DNA from: Halocaridina rubra
Taxonomy: Eukaryota > Arthropoda > Malacostraca > Decapoda > Atyidae
DNA length: 64,000 bases
Assembly (NCBI GenBank): GCA_037179515.1
Contig: JAXCGZ010019169.1
Coordinates: 1-64,000 of the forward strand
Direction: 5' to 3'
Below, one piece after another: positions 27,796 to 45,300 of the stretch (within the stretch, counting starts at the first letter, position 1; each line of letters begins with the position of its first letter). Under the pieces are notes generated by a model. That model did no database searches and was not told the origin of the DNA. It saw only the letters and a program-made list of their open reading frames with translations. The translations under genes were made by a program, and so were the position numbers.

Positions 27796-29495
27796 CTGTG
27801 GAAAAGATAAAGATTTTTATTTGTTTTCTATAATGAAGTTCCAGAAATAATAAAAACTTCACAGACAGATAAAAACCCTTCATAACGGTAAATAAATTTC
27901 CAAAGAACAAGTCATATCTTATGAGCTAAATATTTATTTAAAGATGGCAAATAGTTTAGCTCATTATAATTACAGCTTTCAAGTTATGGATATTAACTTC
28001 ATTTTCAAACCATTTAACTACCTTGACATGTAAACAAGTGGTAATTTTTTCAGTTAAAAACCCACTTTATGCACGATTTCTAAATATGTTATATAGTTTT
28101 GATAACTAACTGAAAGTTTTTCCTTCTAGAAACTATGTTTTGTTTCTTTCAGGTTGCAATGCCATGATGTGTATGTATCAAAACATAATTTTTAGTCTAC
28201 ACACGAAGGAGGTTTTAAGCTCTGACCGTGAAGGTCCTTTTCCATACATTTCTTATCCCCTCATATCCATCAATGTGCATAAAAAGACGATATTTTGAAC
28301 ACAAGCTAAAATAATGATCATTCATGGTTTGATTTGCAAGTTTTCCATAATAGTGATTTCATTTTGTAATCATTTATTTAGGTTAAACTCTATATGTGCA
28401 AGTACTTATACCTATTCCAAGAGTATAAGTGACAGAATATATTAAGCAATAAGAGACATTAAAAACTGTAGATATTTTTGTATTTATAGTATTACCTCCA
28501 AATTGAATATTTTGTATCTCTAATGACTATCTGTTTTTAAGGAGACTGCTTTATTAATCAAAGTTACTAAATACTAGAGAAAGAATTTTTACATCATTAA
28601 CAGTTTTGGTATATGTTACGTCACGACGCCAACATGGAAAATGAAAATACAAACCATGGAAAAAATATGTGAACTGAAAACCATTCATGTCAAGTAGAAA
28701 CACATACCTAAGCTGGGGTTGAATTAAGCTATCTTACCCAAACTTATTACATTTCATAATATTTTTGCATAGCTGGTTATATAATTTTTTTTTATTAATA
28801 AGAGGTTATAAAGAAAGAAATCTTATAAGCTTGCTAATTTTTATTCATTGACTTATCCTAATAATTAAAATGAACCACATATATGAATTAAAAGTTTCCA
28901 ATGTTTGCGGTAAACTTTTAGAAGAGGGGATTATAAGTGTCGAAAAACATTCTTTAATGTCAAGTAATATAATTTCACTCACTGGGTGTGTGAAAGTAAA
29001 TAATCACCCACAGTATAACCATACCTAACTGGATGTACTATTAGTTACTGCATTTAATTATACGTATAAGTGACTATGCACTGTATAAAATTCTGATGAA
29101 ACTTAATATTTAAAATAGTAACACATTAAAATGTGATAATGATAGCATTGGATAAACAGAGAAAGTTATGTTACATTGGAAAGCAATTAGAAACAAACGA
29201 ATATATAATTAAGACAAAACAATACGAATTTCCGAACGATGAATTATAAAAAACTTCAAGAAGACAAAGTTACAAAGGAGCTCAAAGGGAGATAATAGAC
29301 GAAATTAAACGCTTCTTGGCCCATAAATTACATTGTAGAAACCTTGCCCAGTTATCCATCCAACCGTGACTGTATATTTAACGAAGTAAAAACTTATTTA
29401 CAGCAATTACATGAATATTTTACATTGTCATTAATGTGTAAAATGCTTACATAAATGAAAAATGACTAAGAATGTATAAAAATAACTAAAATTAC
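27796..29495. other. Probable 5' UTR intron of TTC39C
   Basis: A splice acceptor (TTTTCCACAG on the minus strand) lies just upstream of 27795, 44 bases before the TTC39C start codon, so an untranslated first exon must lie to the right. No other gene or repeat was seen here. Confidence 0.5.
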
Positions 29496-29555
29496 CATTC
29501 TTCCCTGCAATTCCCGTCATCTTCTTCTTCTTTCTAAACAAACACCGACTGGCGT
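29496..29555 (-). other. Candidate TTC39C first (untranslated) exon
   Basis: On the minus strand a more GC-balanced stretch ends in GGGAAGAATG followed by the donor GTAATT. If joined to 27795, an ATG at 29520 would open a 13-codon upstream frame ending before the main start. The donor and position fit, but no transcript evidence is available and other donors exist. Confidence 0.3.
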
Positions 29556-29805
29556 GACCAGTGGAAATATTTAGTATTATCTTGACAAATTAGTTATTAA
29601 TTGGTTATAAAATTATTGTTAAGAAAGTTAAAAAATTAATTCATGTTATAAATGAATATTTCCAATGCAATATATTATAATTTTAGTATCAAGATATTAT
29701 TTATAAAGACAAATATGATTTTAGTTCGTTGCTATTTGAAGACTCTCATTCTAATTCTGATAACTAGAAAATACTTGCGTAGAGAAAAAATCGTCTGCTG
29801 TTAGA

Positions 29806-29807
<2 letters not shown>

Positions 29808-29899
<92 letters not shown>

Positions 29900-29913
29900 G
29901 TTATTATTATTAC

Positions 29914-29994
<81 letters not shown>
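29808..29994. repeat. (ATT)n microsatellite
   Basis: About 187 bp of TTA/ATT trinucleotides with rare G or C interruptions. Confidence 0.97.
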
Positions 29995-29999
29995 CGCTG

Positions 30000-30000
<1 letters not shown>

Positions 30001-30052
<52 letters not shown>
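30001..30052. repeat. (CT)n microsatellite
   Basis: About 26 CT units directly after the (ATT)n array, forming a compound microsatellite. Confidence 0.97.
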
Positions 30053-30053
<1 letters not shown>

Positions 30054-31011
30054 AAAATAGGATTTTTTTTTTTTATAAGGACCACCAATATCTTTCTATA
30101 TATTTCTTTATCTACTTCCTACTATTCTTTTAAGAAAGACAAGAGTGTCTCTTGGAATACTATATTTATATTTGCTTTATTTGTTATCTATTTACACGTA
30201 ATTTGATCAATATTCGTGACCTTCTGGCTTGGTTTTCTTTTATAGATGAAAAATTTTTAGTACTAGCTTAATTTTAACTGTATAAAAATATAAAGCATTC
30301 TGACGCCCATAAAAACCTCATACAATAAGAGTAAGCTTTTTTATGCTCGTATAATAATGATTATTTAGTTTGTTTATACAGAGTTTAATGCATATATTTT
30401 AGTTTTTCCCCATCAATGGCCAATAAAAAATTAAGAACTCGCCTTTTTTGTTTCTTTTAAGTGTTGAATGGCAACCATAATTTTTAATCGAACTTTGTAT
30501 TATAACTGATAGACTATAGCACGGTCTAGTTTAGAATTCGTTATTAATCCATACGAGACTTCCATCAAAATGTTCCCTTATACTAGTACAGAAAGATACA
30601 GACTATTTGAAGATATAAGATTTTTCCTCCTTTTATGTAGTTTTACAGATGATTAAAGTTTTGAGAAACTTTAACCTTACTTTCACATCCCTAGTTAAGA
30701 AAATTCATATTTATCATATTAGGTTAGATTTGGCCAGGTGAGTTCCACCATATTAAAACTAAATCAAAATTGAATTTTGTTTAGAAATTTTAGGTATTTT
30801 TCAGTCACATGTATTTTCATTTACAAATAGCTGGGATGGTTATAAGTTTCTCGACATTCTTTTATATTTATATTTGGTTGTTAGGTTTTAACTGAATACT
30901 GTTGGTTCAGTAATGTTATGGCAATCAGTGCTCCTTAAATGGCTCGTTAGTATTGTACATGAACCTCAATTCTTATATCATAATGTATACTGTCTTGTTG
31001 CAGAGAATGAT
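30053..31011. other. Intergenic, nothing recognised
   Basis: AT-rich DNA between the divergent TTC39C and LYAR genes. A non-coding first exon of LYAR could lie here or further right, but no convincing donor was picked out. Confidence 0.45.
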
Positions 31012-31017
31012 TCTTCG

Positions 31018-31032
31018 TCTTCTTCTTCTTCT

Positions 31033-31064
<32 letters not shown>

Positions 31065-31065
31065 T
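31018..31065. repeat. (CTT)n/(CTTT)n microsatellite
   Basis: A run of CTT followed by CTTT units, abutting the head of a family 1 SINE-like repeat at 31068. Confidence 0.93.
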
Positions 31066-31067
31066 TA

Positions 31068-31420
31068 TGAGTGTGACACCGGGACAGGCAAAAACTGCCC
31101 TTATCAATAGAGGCCCGGGCACGAGAAAACACCAAGACGAAGGAAACGAAAAAGGTGTAGGACAAGGCAGAGATGAGGTAATATCATACAAAGGAAAACG
31201 ACAGACAGAAAAACTGTCAAAGTACAGAGTACCCAGAGATATGGAGGACTAGGCCCTGAGATGACGATAGATCCAATTTTTGAAGGATGATAGGTCATAA
31301 AAATTAGGAAAGACAGAAGGAGGAAGAGAGTTCCAGAGTCTGGAGGTAGATGGAAGAAGCAGTTGCTGCACCGACCAATCCACGAGCTACAAATCTCTAC
31401 ACAGCTAAAATAAAAGTTTT
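31068..31420 (+). mobile_element. SINE-like repeat, family 1 head with a different body
   Basis: It begins TGTGACACCGGGACAGGCAAA and CTGCCCTTATCA, like the other family 1 copies, and keeps GCCCGGGCACGA. After about 75 bp it departs into a purine-rich body (AGGAAACGAAAAAGG and onward) absent from the others. The right boundary is uncertain; the block to about 31420 reads like repetitive DNA. Confidence 0.5.
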
Positions 31421-31488
31421 GCGTGTTCAGTCTCGAAATATCAAAAATCTTCTTCTTCCATGACAGCTTTTTATTGCAGAGAATGCGA

Positions 31489-31490
<2 letters not shown>

Positions 31491-31553
<63 letters not shown>
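31491..31553. repeat. (ATT)n microsatellite
   Basis: Twenty-one TTA units. Confidence 0.96.
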
Positions 31554-31554
<1 letters not shown>

Positions 31555-31994
31555 TTTATATGTATCAGTGAAAAATATTTTTGTAAATATGGTAAAAATA
31601 GTTATTCTTTATTTATAAATAGTAATTTTATTTTGTACAATTATAATGCGAATTGCAGAAACAATTTTATGCAAAAATACAAAGCATTACAACAATATTT
31701 TTTACAATGTTTATTATAGAGGCTAGAGGTTCGATTTTAGTTTTAGGCGAACTTTTGTATTTTTCCTAATATAATTTTCATTATACTTCACGTGTTTCAG
31801 TATCTCTTCCAAGTTTTATTAAGTACCAGCCTCCTCCCCTACAAGAGCCATGTGGTAAAATTCATTTACACTTTTTCTAGCATGTAACTAAAACTCATTA
31901 GAATTCTTTTAAATGACCAGGATGAAAAAAATAAAAATACTTAACAGAAGCGCAAAAAATCAAAGAAAATAATGAAAATTAATAGCGGGTAAAA

Positions 31995-32275
<281 letters not shown>

Positions 32276-32812
32276 AATGAGGTAAACATCCAGCGATGAA
32301 AATAATCAGTACTGCTAACACAAAGATGAATAAAAATAAACGAATTTAAAGGAAAATGAAAAAAGATGATGAGCATTATAGTTTTGTTCAACAACAAAAA
32401 ATGAGATAAAATTAAGTATCACAATTCCATTAATTAACATATAGAAAAGTAATTATGTGGAGAGAAATAATGGAGGGGCAGATAAAAAGGCTGTTCTCGG
32501 AGCCTCACCAACAAACACATCACATGTAACATGGTCAACAACATTGTGGCGTAAAGGAGGATTCAAATAGCATTTTGCCGGTAACAGATTGATGATTTTT
32601 GGTAATTTGTAGCAATTACTGACACATGCCATTAGTGGAGCATACTTTTTAACTTCTTTAGAATAAATAGTGCCTGTAATAACATTAGAAAATGTTGTAT
32701 TTTGTTTAAATATTTCTAAATTTTACTTTGGCTCTGTACCGTTACATGGTTAATGTTTGTGCCCGTCATTTCACATTTCAGCAAAGACTTGAAATTATCT
32801 AAAGAAACAAAG
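32276..32812. other. Intergenic, nothing recognised
   Basis: No open frame, repeat or RNA gene could be supported. Confidence 0.45.
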
Positions 32813-33097
32813 TTCTGTTAGGATTCGTTTTATGCTCCCCTTTCATAACTTACCCGAGAAATCTTATTTGTCAACACTTACTGAAATATGCAGTTCTAAT
32901 GCAAAAGCATCCTTATGAGGTATATGAGGCATCAAATTTTAGTAAGGTTAGGTTAGTTAAATTTTATAATTTTATATAACCACAAATTTCTGAGGGAAGA
33001 AATGCCAGATTAATTCCAAATACATCAAAATTTATCAGAAAAAAAATTAGTTTTTCCAAAAATAGAAGGGGTGCATAAAACGAATCTTAACCCAGAA
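32813..33097. mobile_element. MITE-like element, copy 1
   Basis: The left end (32813) TTCTGTTAGGATTCGTTTTATGC and following CCCCTT mirrors the right end, where GGGGTGCATAAAACGAATC then TTAACCCAGAA closes at 33097. The terminal inverted repeats are about 27 bp, and the 285-bp body has no coding capacity, so it is a miniature inverted-repeat element. Internal landmarks ACCCGAGAAATC and AGATTAATTCCAA are shared with copy 2. Confidence 0.72.
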
Positions 33098-33149
33098 CAT
33101 TAATAAAGATATGGCGATTGTTGTTGGAATTTTTGGAAAGCCAGAGACT

Positions 33150-33481
33150 TATTTGGGTAAAGGTTCGCTTTATGCACCCGTTCTTAATCTACCCGAGAAA
33201 TCAGTGTTGCCATAACTTTCTAAAATGTGCAACCCTGATGTATAAAAACTCTAATTCACAATTCTAAGGTATGTAAAGAATCAATTTGAGTTAGGTTAGT
33301 TTAGTTTAGAGTAGGTTAGTTAGATTACATTATTAAAGTACCCACTATTTTAGCCCTAACACAATAGATAGTAATTTCCGAGGGAAAACTTAACAGATTA
33401 ATTCCAATCATATCGAAATTATCGGGAAATTTTTTTTTTTTTTAAATAGAAAGGGTGCATAAAAACGAATCGTAACTCAGA
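33150..33481. mobile_element. MITE-like element, copy 2
   Basis: A second, diverged member about 50 bp downstream in the same orientation: the left end GGTTCGCTTTATGCACCC and right end GGGTGCATAAAAACGAATC then GTAACTCAGA form the inverted repeats. It shares ACCCGAGAAATC, a GGTTAG-rich middle and AGATTAATTCCAA with copy 1. Confidence 0.7.
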
Positions 33482-33678
33482 TTTGTACTGACATACAGTA
33501 ATGTATATTTAATAGAACTTCAGAAAGGAGGAGTTGGATTGTTTCATTTGACTGATGTTTTACATGCAAACAATAGTAAACCAACTTAGATTATGGAATC
33601 GGAATGTGTATCATGGTCATGAATATGTAGATACATTTTAACAGTTTTAGTAAAGCATTTTTATTTATTTCAGCCAAA

Positions 33679-37226
<3,548 letters not shown>

Positions 37227-38100
37227 AATATTGAAGTTTACTACCATATTATTATTTTCTTTGTAGTGCGGGTTTATGCATACAGTATATGCTTGCCAAC
37301 TTATACTATAGTATAGGCATTGTTTTTTTTTTAAGGAAACTTTTGTTCTATCTACAATATAAAAAAATATGGATTCTTATATTTTTTTCAAACATCAGTG
37401 CTTCATATAAATCTTATTTTTTCTTTTCAAATTGAGTGCATCATAGACGAGTTCAAAGCAAAAGAAATACCACCATTAGTCTGCTATATTGATTAAATTT
37501 ACTTGGAAAACAGCATTGATCTCTGTAGTTTTCAAAAGCTTATTATAACATTTTAAATGCAACATTACAATACTGTTTGAAACTTGGCGGTATAAGGAGT
37601 AAATTTTTTTTTATGAATTGTACTTTTACATATTTCCTTTATTCTGGAAAGACCCAAGGTAAAGAAAAATTAGTCTGTTCTTATGGGTATTAAATTTGGA
37701 AAAGTTTACTTTGTATGGCATTTTTACATATGTTATTTTGTTTTCCTCAAGTGTTTCACAGATACTGCAGAACAAGAGATCACATGTAATTAATGAAATG
37801 ACCCCTAAGCTTCAAAATATAGTGATTGTTAAAATAATGCAGTTAAAATAACCTTAAACATATTGTATCATTCATGATTCCATTATACACATGTGATTCT
37901 TTGTAGTTTTCATCATAAAATATTGTAAACAATTACTAGACATAAATACCAGTTTTTCACATTAAAGTGTCAAAATCGGAACTGAAATTCTGATTATCAG
38001 GCAGAAGAAATCTTGGAAATTACATTTTCCATTTCCACTTATTTTCTACTCACTATGAATAAAAGATTACAAATTATTCTAAGAGGCATTTTATTAACAA
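37227..38100 (+). other. Probable LYAR 3' UTR and flank
   Basis: AT-rich sequence after the LYAR stop. An AATAAA at 38058-38063 is a possible polyadenylation signal about 830 bases downstream. No other feature seen. Confidence 0.35.
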
Positions 38101-38335
38101 CTGAACGGGCAAAGAAAACTACCCTCATCAGGCCTGAGGCACCAAGATATAGAGAGAAAGAGATAGGGAGTGTTGTGACTTGTCAGATGTGAAGGGATAG
38201 TAAGTTGTGTAATATATATTCAGTGTAGATATAGGCACAGAAAAGAAATTTAACTGAAGGAAGACTATTCATGTCCAAAGCCTTGCATTGTAGGCTAGTA
38301 TGGCTATTAGCAGCTGGTGCCATGGGCCAAACAAC
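38101..38335 (+). mobile_element. SINE-like repeat, family 1
   Basis: It contains CGGGCAAAGAAAACTACCCTC with ATCAGGCCTGAGGCACCAAGA, then GACTTGTCAGATGTGAAGGGAT, GATATAGGCACAGAAAAGAAA and GCTGGTGCCATGG, the same order as the inverted copy at 17278-17571. The head is diverged from TGTGACACC. Confidence 0.7.
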
Positions 38336-39377
38336 CACTGGTTACTGTAAGATATGAAATTATGCAAGCTTGTTAAGATAGTATTATACTTAATTTTATA
38401 CAAATGCTTCTGTTCTGATAACAGTGCTACAGTTTTTCACTGCCTTTTAAAAACATAAAATAGGGCATATAGAACTACATAAACATTACATGTACATATG
38501 CAACTATTAATAGTAATTATAAGTCTGAAGAACAAGCACCAATCATTCAATCATGTTTTTATATGCTTGCCTCAAGAATAACTTTAAAATGTCTAGGTGA
38601 AGTACAACATAAAATCATTCAATCAGGTTTTGGTACGCTTGCCTCAAGAATAACTCAATATGGCTACATGAATTACATCATAAAAGCATGCGTAAGCTTA
38701 AAAATCATTAAACTCACCCACAGAAAAGTATTGACCAACCTAAGTATTTCTCTAAAAATCCATACCATATATCTGCAACTAAGCCTCTTTAAACAGTTGG
38801 TCAAGTATATTATTCATATTTTTCAAATCCGATTTTCACTTTTGTGACCTCTGAAACATGACACTGACATCTATACTGGAGGTGTATGCTTCCTAAAGTC
38901 TATCATAGTAGAGTACTGGGAGAGGGGGAAGGTTTATTGTAATTCCCTGTACCAAAATCTCCCTTTCATGAACAAAATTATTCACCACAAGAAATATGAC
39001 AAATTAACAAAACAAAATAAATCAAATAAATACTGTATATAAGACCAACATATATATATTTTATACAATATATGGCAAAGAATAATCATTTAAACAAAAT
39101 AACAATATCCACTATACAACGATATCTACCAATAATCCTACAGTTTAAATTTAAAATTATGTATGTACATGTAATTCATATTTTTATATATAAGAATAAA
39201 CACCAAATTTCGCTAAAGCATTGTGCTTTATATGATTAAATTTATGTGTAATCATATACACAGTATCTTCAATTCCCACCTAGTAATGCATGAAAATTAT
39301 AAACAACAGAACGCAATGGAAATGTACCTAAATATTTCAAAATATTCTGGTAATAAAGGTAGTCACACAGACTGATC
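38336..39377. other. Downstream flank of the GPATCH2-like gene
   Basis: No gene seen. It should include the 3' UTR of the minus-strand gene ending at 39378; an AATAAA on the minus strand at 38938-38933 is a candidate signal. Confidence 0.35.
38542..38685. repeat. Tandem duplication, 72-bp unit
   Basis: ATCATTCAATCATGTTTT...GCTTGCCTCAAGAATAAC occurs at 38542 and 38614 with a shared but diverged remainder. Confidence 0.75.
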
Positions 39378-42300
39378 CTACAGTGTACAGTCATGAAGAC
39401 CTAGAGAGGTAGGGGATGGCAATGGGTCTGGTTCAGAATCAGCCAGTCTTTCTGACAACGAGTCAGCGCAACAGTCGACAATATCATCTTCCCAGCTGAC
39501 AGTTGGCACAGGAGGTCGAAAAGACGAGCCTGCAAAGTAAAAATAATTTTAAAAAATAAACTCTGATAAAATGCACATAACTAAAACAGATACTATTAAT
39601 ACTATAATTATACCCTTCTTTTACTGATGCTGATATCTGCATGATGCTTCAATATTTGAAAATATTTCAGCAGGTCCTATTATTTCCAAATTTATACAAA
39701 TGGGTCACTTGGATGGCAGAAATTTTGAATAGCTATACTCTGGTCAATTACAGAGTTCACAGAGCTTTTCTACTCATTTCTTACCTATAATTCATCTAAC
39801 TACGAAAACATGTCTGCCCAACTTCTGCTTCAATTAAAGAAAGTATTAAGCAAAAATTAGTGTTGTACTATACTGAAACATTGTGCCATTAAAACATTTT
39901 ACAACTGTCATTGACTCAGCCCTTCTTACCCACAGACATTAAAAAGGATGACGCTTACCTCATTTCAAGTCAATTTTATTAAAAGCACCATATAATTTCA
40001 GCGCCATTCTATATCTATGGCCTTAATATTAAAAAAACAAGCTCACCAGACAGACCCGCATTACTGAATACACTTTCGACGGAATCATTGCTGCCTTCGG
40101 TCAAATTGTTGGTTGGGGGTGGCGTACGCTTGCGACGCTTCAGGTCGCTTAGGGGGACAGGGAGGCCACCAGGAAAAGAGCCACTGCAGGACAGAGCTTC
40201 ACCGTCAACTTCCAATCTCTGTTTGGTAATGGTATTCCTGTGAAAAATAAACATAATGCAATTAACCACGGAGCACAGTAGCAGAAGTTACAAGTTTATT
40301 ATATACAATAAAAACTTTATCATGTAAGACAGAAGTCACTTACTCTGTCCTTTCAAAACTAAATCGCAGCAATGCTACGCTATGTAATTATGATACCTTG
40401 GAGTATCTATGCTACTAACAATACAAACTATTGTTTATTTACTTCAAATCCATGAATGTCATGTAGCATATCATAGATCACTAATCAAGACATTAAAAAT
40501 AAAAAATATATACACTATTGTCGAACTGCATGGAAAAATCTCTAAAGAGACCAAACAAGATATGGTAGTATGTCATGGATTTTATAACTTTGTATTCTTA
40601 TCATACAAGAAAAACAAAATCTGGTATGACATTTCGAGTCTGTTCTCCTCACGGTAGCTGTACAGCAATTTCATGTAAAGCATTTGTATTGAACAAGATT
40701 GGTCTTGCTAATATGCACTTCATAACAGAGCAGATGAAAACTATGAGACACTATCTACTACTACCAAATCTATTAGCAAAGAAGGATGCAACGTTTAAGA
40801 AAAAAAAATACGTTAAGAATTATATAGAAGAGAGTGAAACACAAACAATATATAAAGAGATAAAATGTTATAAACTTCATACTATGAGATAAACTAATAT
40901 AAATTATATATTCAGTGCTGATGCTTTTATATAGTAAAAGTTAAAGCACATATAATTCTTTTTTTTATTAGTTTCCTGGTTGAATACATAAAAACAAAAA
41001 ATAATAACCTGGTTTTAGTAAGTATGGGAGCTGTTTGATCCTCTCCACTTCGGACGGTCAAGGAATACAAATTAGCCAAGTGATTCAACTGGTCACGATC
41101 TTTATCTGTCATTGGCCGCAGACGTAACTCTATCTGCGTTGGATCCTGCAGGGTAAAACACTTCAAAAGATGTAACTTGGCCTTATTACTGATAGTCAAA
41201 CTTTCCAGTCAACATGTTTTTTTAACATGATGCCTCGTTCCAGTGAAGCTTGAAGGGTGGAGGAAATGTAATTTACAAAACTAAGCCTCCCCAACTGATA
41301 CAAATATTAATCCTATGGATATCTGTTACAGAATACCGAGTTTATTAAGAGAAGTGCATTTTACATACTTCTAGATATATGTAAAGTCAATTCACTGCCC
41401 TACAGTTCATGTCCTACTGAACTCGGTAGAGAATATTTTTTATATACATAAACTCTGCTATTATATTTGGGGAGTGGCATAAGATGCAGCACAACTACAT
41501 AAGATCATGCAATGCCCATTCTACGATCACATAATCCACAGGCGTGATCAGAGATCTTTGGAATTAACTACTGACTAGAGGATGGAAGACAAATGACTCC
41601 AATGCTAACCTATACTAATCAGTCAGCCATAAAGTAGGATAGAATAACAATATATAAGAAATGAATATCAATGAATAATGCCACAATCTCTTTATAATAC
41701 AATATCTCTAATATACAAAAGTCATTTCTTTCTACTAAACTTTCCATTTCAAACTTTATAAAAGAACTGTGGTAAGTACAAAGGAATCACATTCAAATTT
41801 GGTGTTGCATCATGCTGCAATGAGTTCACTCCCGTCATTACTTTTATTCCTTGTGCTTATCAATATATGCAGTAATTAAAATGAAAATTTTAATACAGAG
41901 ATCACAATCCTAATAGTGAAAAAATTAGAGCAACTGTTCAAATGGAAGTGACAAACCTAAGTGAGACTGAAAAGTATTAACCATTTCTTGACAACAGTGG
42001 TAATAAATCATCTGGATAACATAATGAAAGCAATCATAAAGTCTGCAAAGCTCTCCATTAGTGATCTGACTGTGTGTAAAAGTTATATGATCAGAGCAAG
42101 AAAATACTAGATAAAAGTACGCAGGCAGTTCTACCTCAACATGATGCACCCTAGGTGAGCAGTGTACAATAGAGAAGCTAAATAACAATCTCCACACATT
42201 ATGCACCCTAGGTGAGCAGTGTACAATAGAGAAACTAAATAATCTCCACACATTATACAATCCAAAAACATCACAGGATGCTCAAACTTTTCCTTGGAAG

Positions 42301-45300
42301 AGAAACAATCTCATCTGAAGGATTAGAACAGTACACTTTGAAGGAGGGGACTGAGACAGCTAAGACAGGAACTGTTGATAAGACTTCTTCAAAAGAGGGA
42401 ATTTTTTTAGAACCCATAGTTACAGTCTTAATCTCATCATTCTCTTCCCTACATTCCTCTTCCTTGTCTTTACTGTACCCCACTTCCACCACCATACAAC
42501 CAAATAACCAAGTGCATCCCCTTCCTCTCCTCACTTTACCTTCACCAAGGCTCTGCTTAGTTTGAGAAGTAGTGAATATTGTATAGCAACCTTAGAGGAA
42601 TTTTTTGTCACATCAGTACACTGCTGGGTAATTTTTCTTCCAATTTAGAATTTACTCTAGACAACAGTATTATACACTATGTATAGTTCATGGGCCTTAA
42701 TTGATCTTGATATGGGGGAGACTACTGTGTAGATAATGAGAAGAATTAAATTCAGATACAAACGATGCAAATGTGAGTAAGTGAACAAATGTAGGATATA
42801 CGATATGAAAAAAGATCTTTCTATTACGGCTTATTATTGATAAATGTAAAGTAAGGGCATTCAATTTATTTATATAATATGCATATTTTGAAACCATGTT
42901 GGCAAATTAGGAACCACAGAGAACTATTCCCCAGAATTTTTAAGTTTTTTCTACTGCTAGGGTCAGCAGAGAGTTTGTACCCATTGGAAAAACTTGCATT
43001 ATAACAAAAATAAAACTCACTTTTATATCTGTCATCATAAACACATCTCTCACAGTCACAATTACACAGGCCATTCATAACAAACGAAATCAAGCAATTC
43101 TTAAATAAATTTCCAGAACAAAGAAGAGGCTCTCTCCAGTGTACTCTGGCCTCATTAAATACTTGGTTTTAATCACTGAAGTTTGTCAGGACAAGTTGTA
43201 CTTCACTTCAAGCCAATACATTCAATCTCTTGCACCCCTCTTACCCTGATGCATGTCAAGGCCTCCTCTAGACTGGGTATTACACTTTCCATCCCCCCAT
43301 CCAAGTTGTGCTCCCTTTAATGTCACCTTCAAAAGTGTCAGCAATAAATAGAAACTCTAAGCTTAAGAAGCGTACCTTCATATTACAGTACCATCATTAT
43401 TATAATTCCATAAAAGTAGAATTAAAATTGGAAAAAATCTTAATAAATGCACATGATACTTTAAGAGGTGCAAAATATTTAGATTTCAAAATAGTCTATC
43501 GTGTCATCTCAGTAGCCGATATTAATGTCCCAAATACATTTCTTTTAAATGAAAATAGAAGATGGTTCAATCAACAATGAGAAAAAAAAAAAAGGGCAGA
43601 AAGGGAGATGAAGACAGCATCTTCAGGCATTCTTGAAGGCAGAAGCAAGAAACAGAAACTTTGTTCCAGTGGCACAATATCACAGTTGCAGAATTAAATG
43701 AAAAAAAAATTCCAGGAAGGCTGTGCTCTGACAAAACTACAAGAGTAGCTATAGCTAATTTACATCTCATAAAGACCATCCTAACACAAGAGGTATATGC
43801 AATTCCAGTACTACTTGCACAAACTATAAAATTAATGTTTGGCTACTGTGGCATACTGGTAATGGCCATAACTTTGATTTGTTAGATCAAGGGTTTGCGC
43901 CTGTCACATTCTGAGGTTAGAAAGGGCATTCACTCTAGAAAACGAGCACATCTACCAAAACCAAAGTCCTTTTCAAGAAGGGACTGTCCTAGCCCTTAGC
44001 AGAAAAGGGAGTTCGTGATGTAAAATAAAAAACTCTAAAAGTAATACTGAAAATGACCAAGGACTCACCTGTAGGAATTTTGAGACTTTGTCATTGACAG
44101 AGGTAACAATGCAGTAACCAGGCTTTCTATCACGGATTCTTCTACGACCAGCCCGTATCTCCCGTCTCTGAGAGAAATAATTACAAGTTCAAGATACAGT
44201 ACATCATTCAATGTATTCCGTACTCTATGTGATTTCAATCCTAATTCCATATACTTCTCATAATATAGCCAGGGGATGCAGAGACCACTGGCTACAATCT
44301 GTCTAAACCTGTTATGATAATATTTATCAAGAAAATAAATTCAAGGAGAAAGGAACTGCAAGGCCCCCCTCTATCCATTGCAGATCCCTCTTACAGCCCA
44401 CAGAAAATTAGATGGTTTAATTCTTTCTCCATACAAAAATTACCGTTACTATAACTATTTTTTATCACGCAACTCTACCGAATTAACCAAACAATGCCTA
44501 GGTCCAATTCTTGGATACTGACTTTAAGAGTAATGAGAGTACACCAAGAATTGTTTAATGCTTACCAGTAGCCTTTCTCTCAACTTTTGGAATCTGAGAC
44601 GGCAAGCTTGCTGGTTCTCCACAGACATTGTTTCATACCTTTCCTTAAACAGGGCCTGAAAAAAAAACACTATAACAATAATACTACAAATGGAAGAGAT
44701 TAATACAGCCACGATAACAGCACTTCTTGATAATAAAGGACCCAAAGTGTGGTACCTTAAAAAAGTAGACATTAAATATTATGATTAAGAATTACTTCTC
44801 TTAACCAAAAGTGTTGCTTTGTGTCATTGTTTACGCTGATAATGTTAACAAATGGTATATTCTTTAACATTATGATATATTTATTCAACCGCTCACAATT
44901 AAATACAAAACTATCTGCACTTCCCGCAGTAACAAGCTTTATAAGCTCGTCTCCTTACCTTGGCAGAAGACGAGAGGCCCAGTTCATTGTCATTCCACCA
45001 AGACAAGCGATTTGACATGTTTCTTTGCCGGGTCTGATTGTTGGATCCAGGTACACCATACACAGGATCAGGTTCAGCAAACCAATCGCTCTGCTCGTCA
45101 TCTGCTTCCCTGCCCTCATCACATGTGTATATGCCTGCTTCACTCTCGCTGCTTTCATTGCTGTGTTCCCTAAAAAATAATAAATTACAATATATGATTA
45201 CAATCATTCATACTCAAAATAAAATGTGGTACCTTTTCAAAACTTTTCATAATGCATAAAATCCATCTTCACACAGCCTTTACCACTTAGTTCCATTTTA

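Noticed and set aside
29801..30206. Poly-Asn and poly-Leu frames in the (ATT)n/(CT)n array
   Set aside because: Pure microsatellite translation in both directions.
39378..40237. FSNAGLSG near the end of the GPATCH2-like protein as a decayed G-patch
   Set aside because: It lacks the spaced Gly residues and the aromatic of a G-patch; similarity is too short to claim.
42278..42565. Plus and minus frames in the large GPATCH2-like intron
   Set aside because: Ser/Thr-rich translation without homology, and no splice sites fit the gene's phase.
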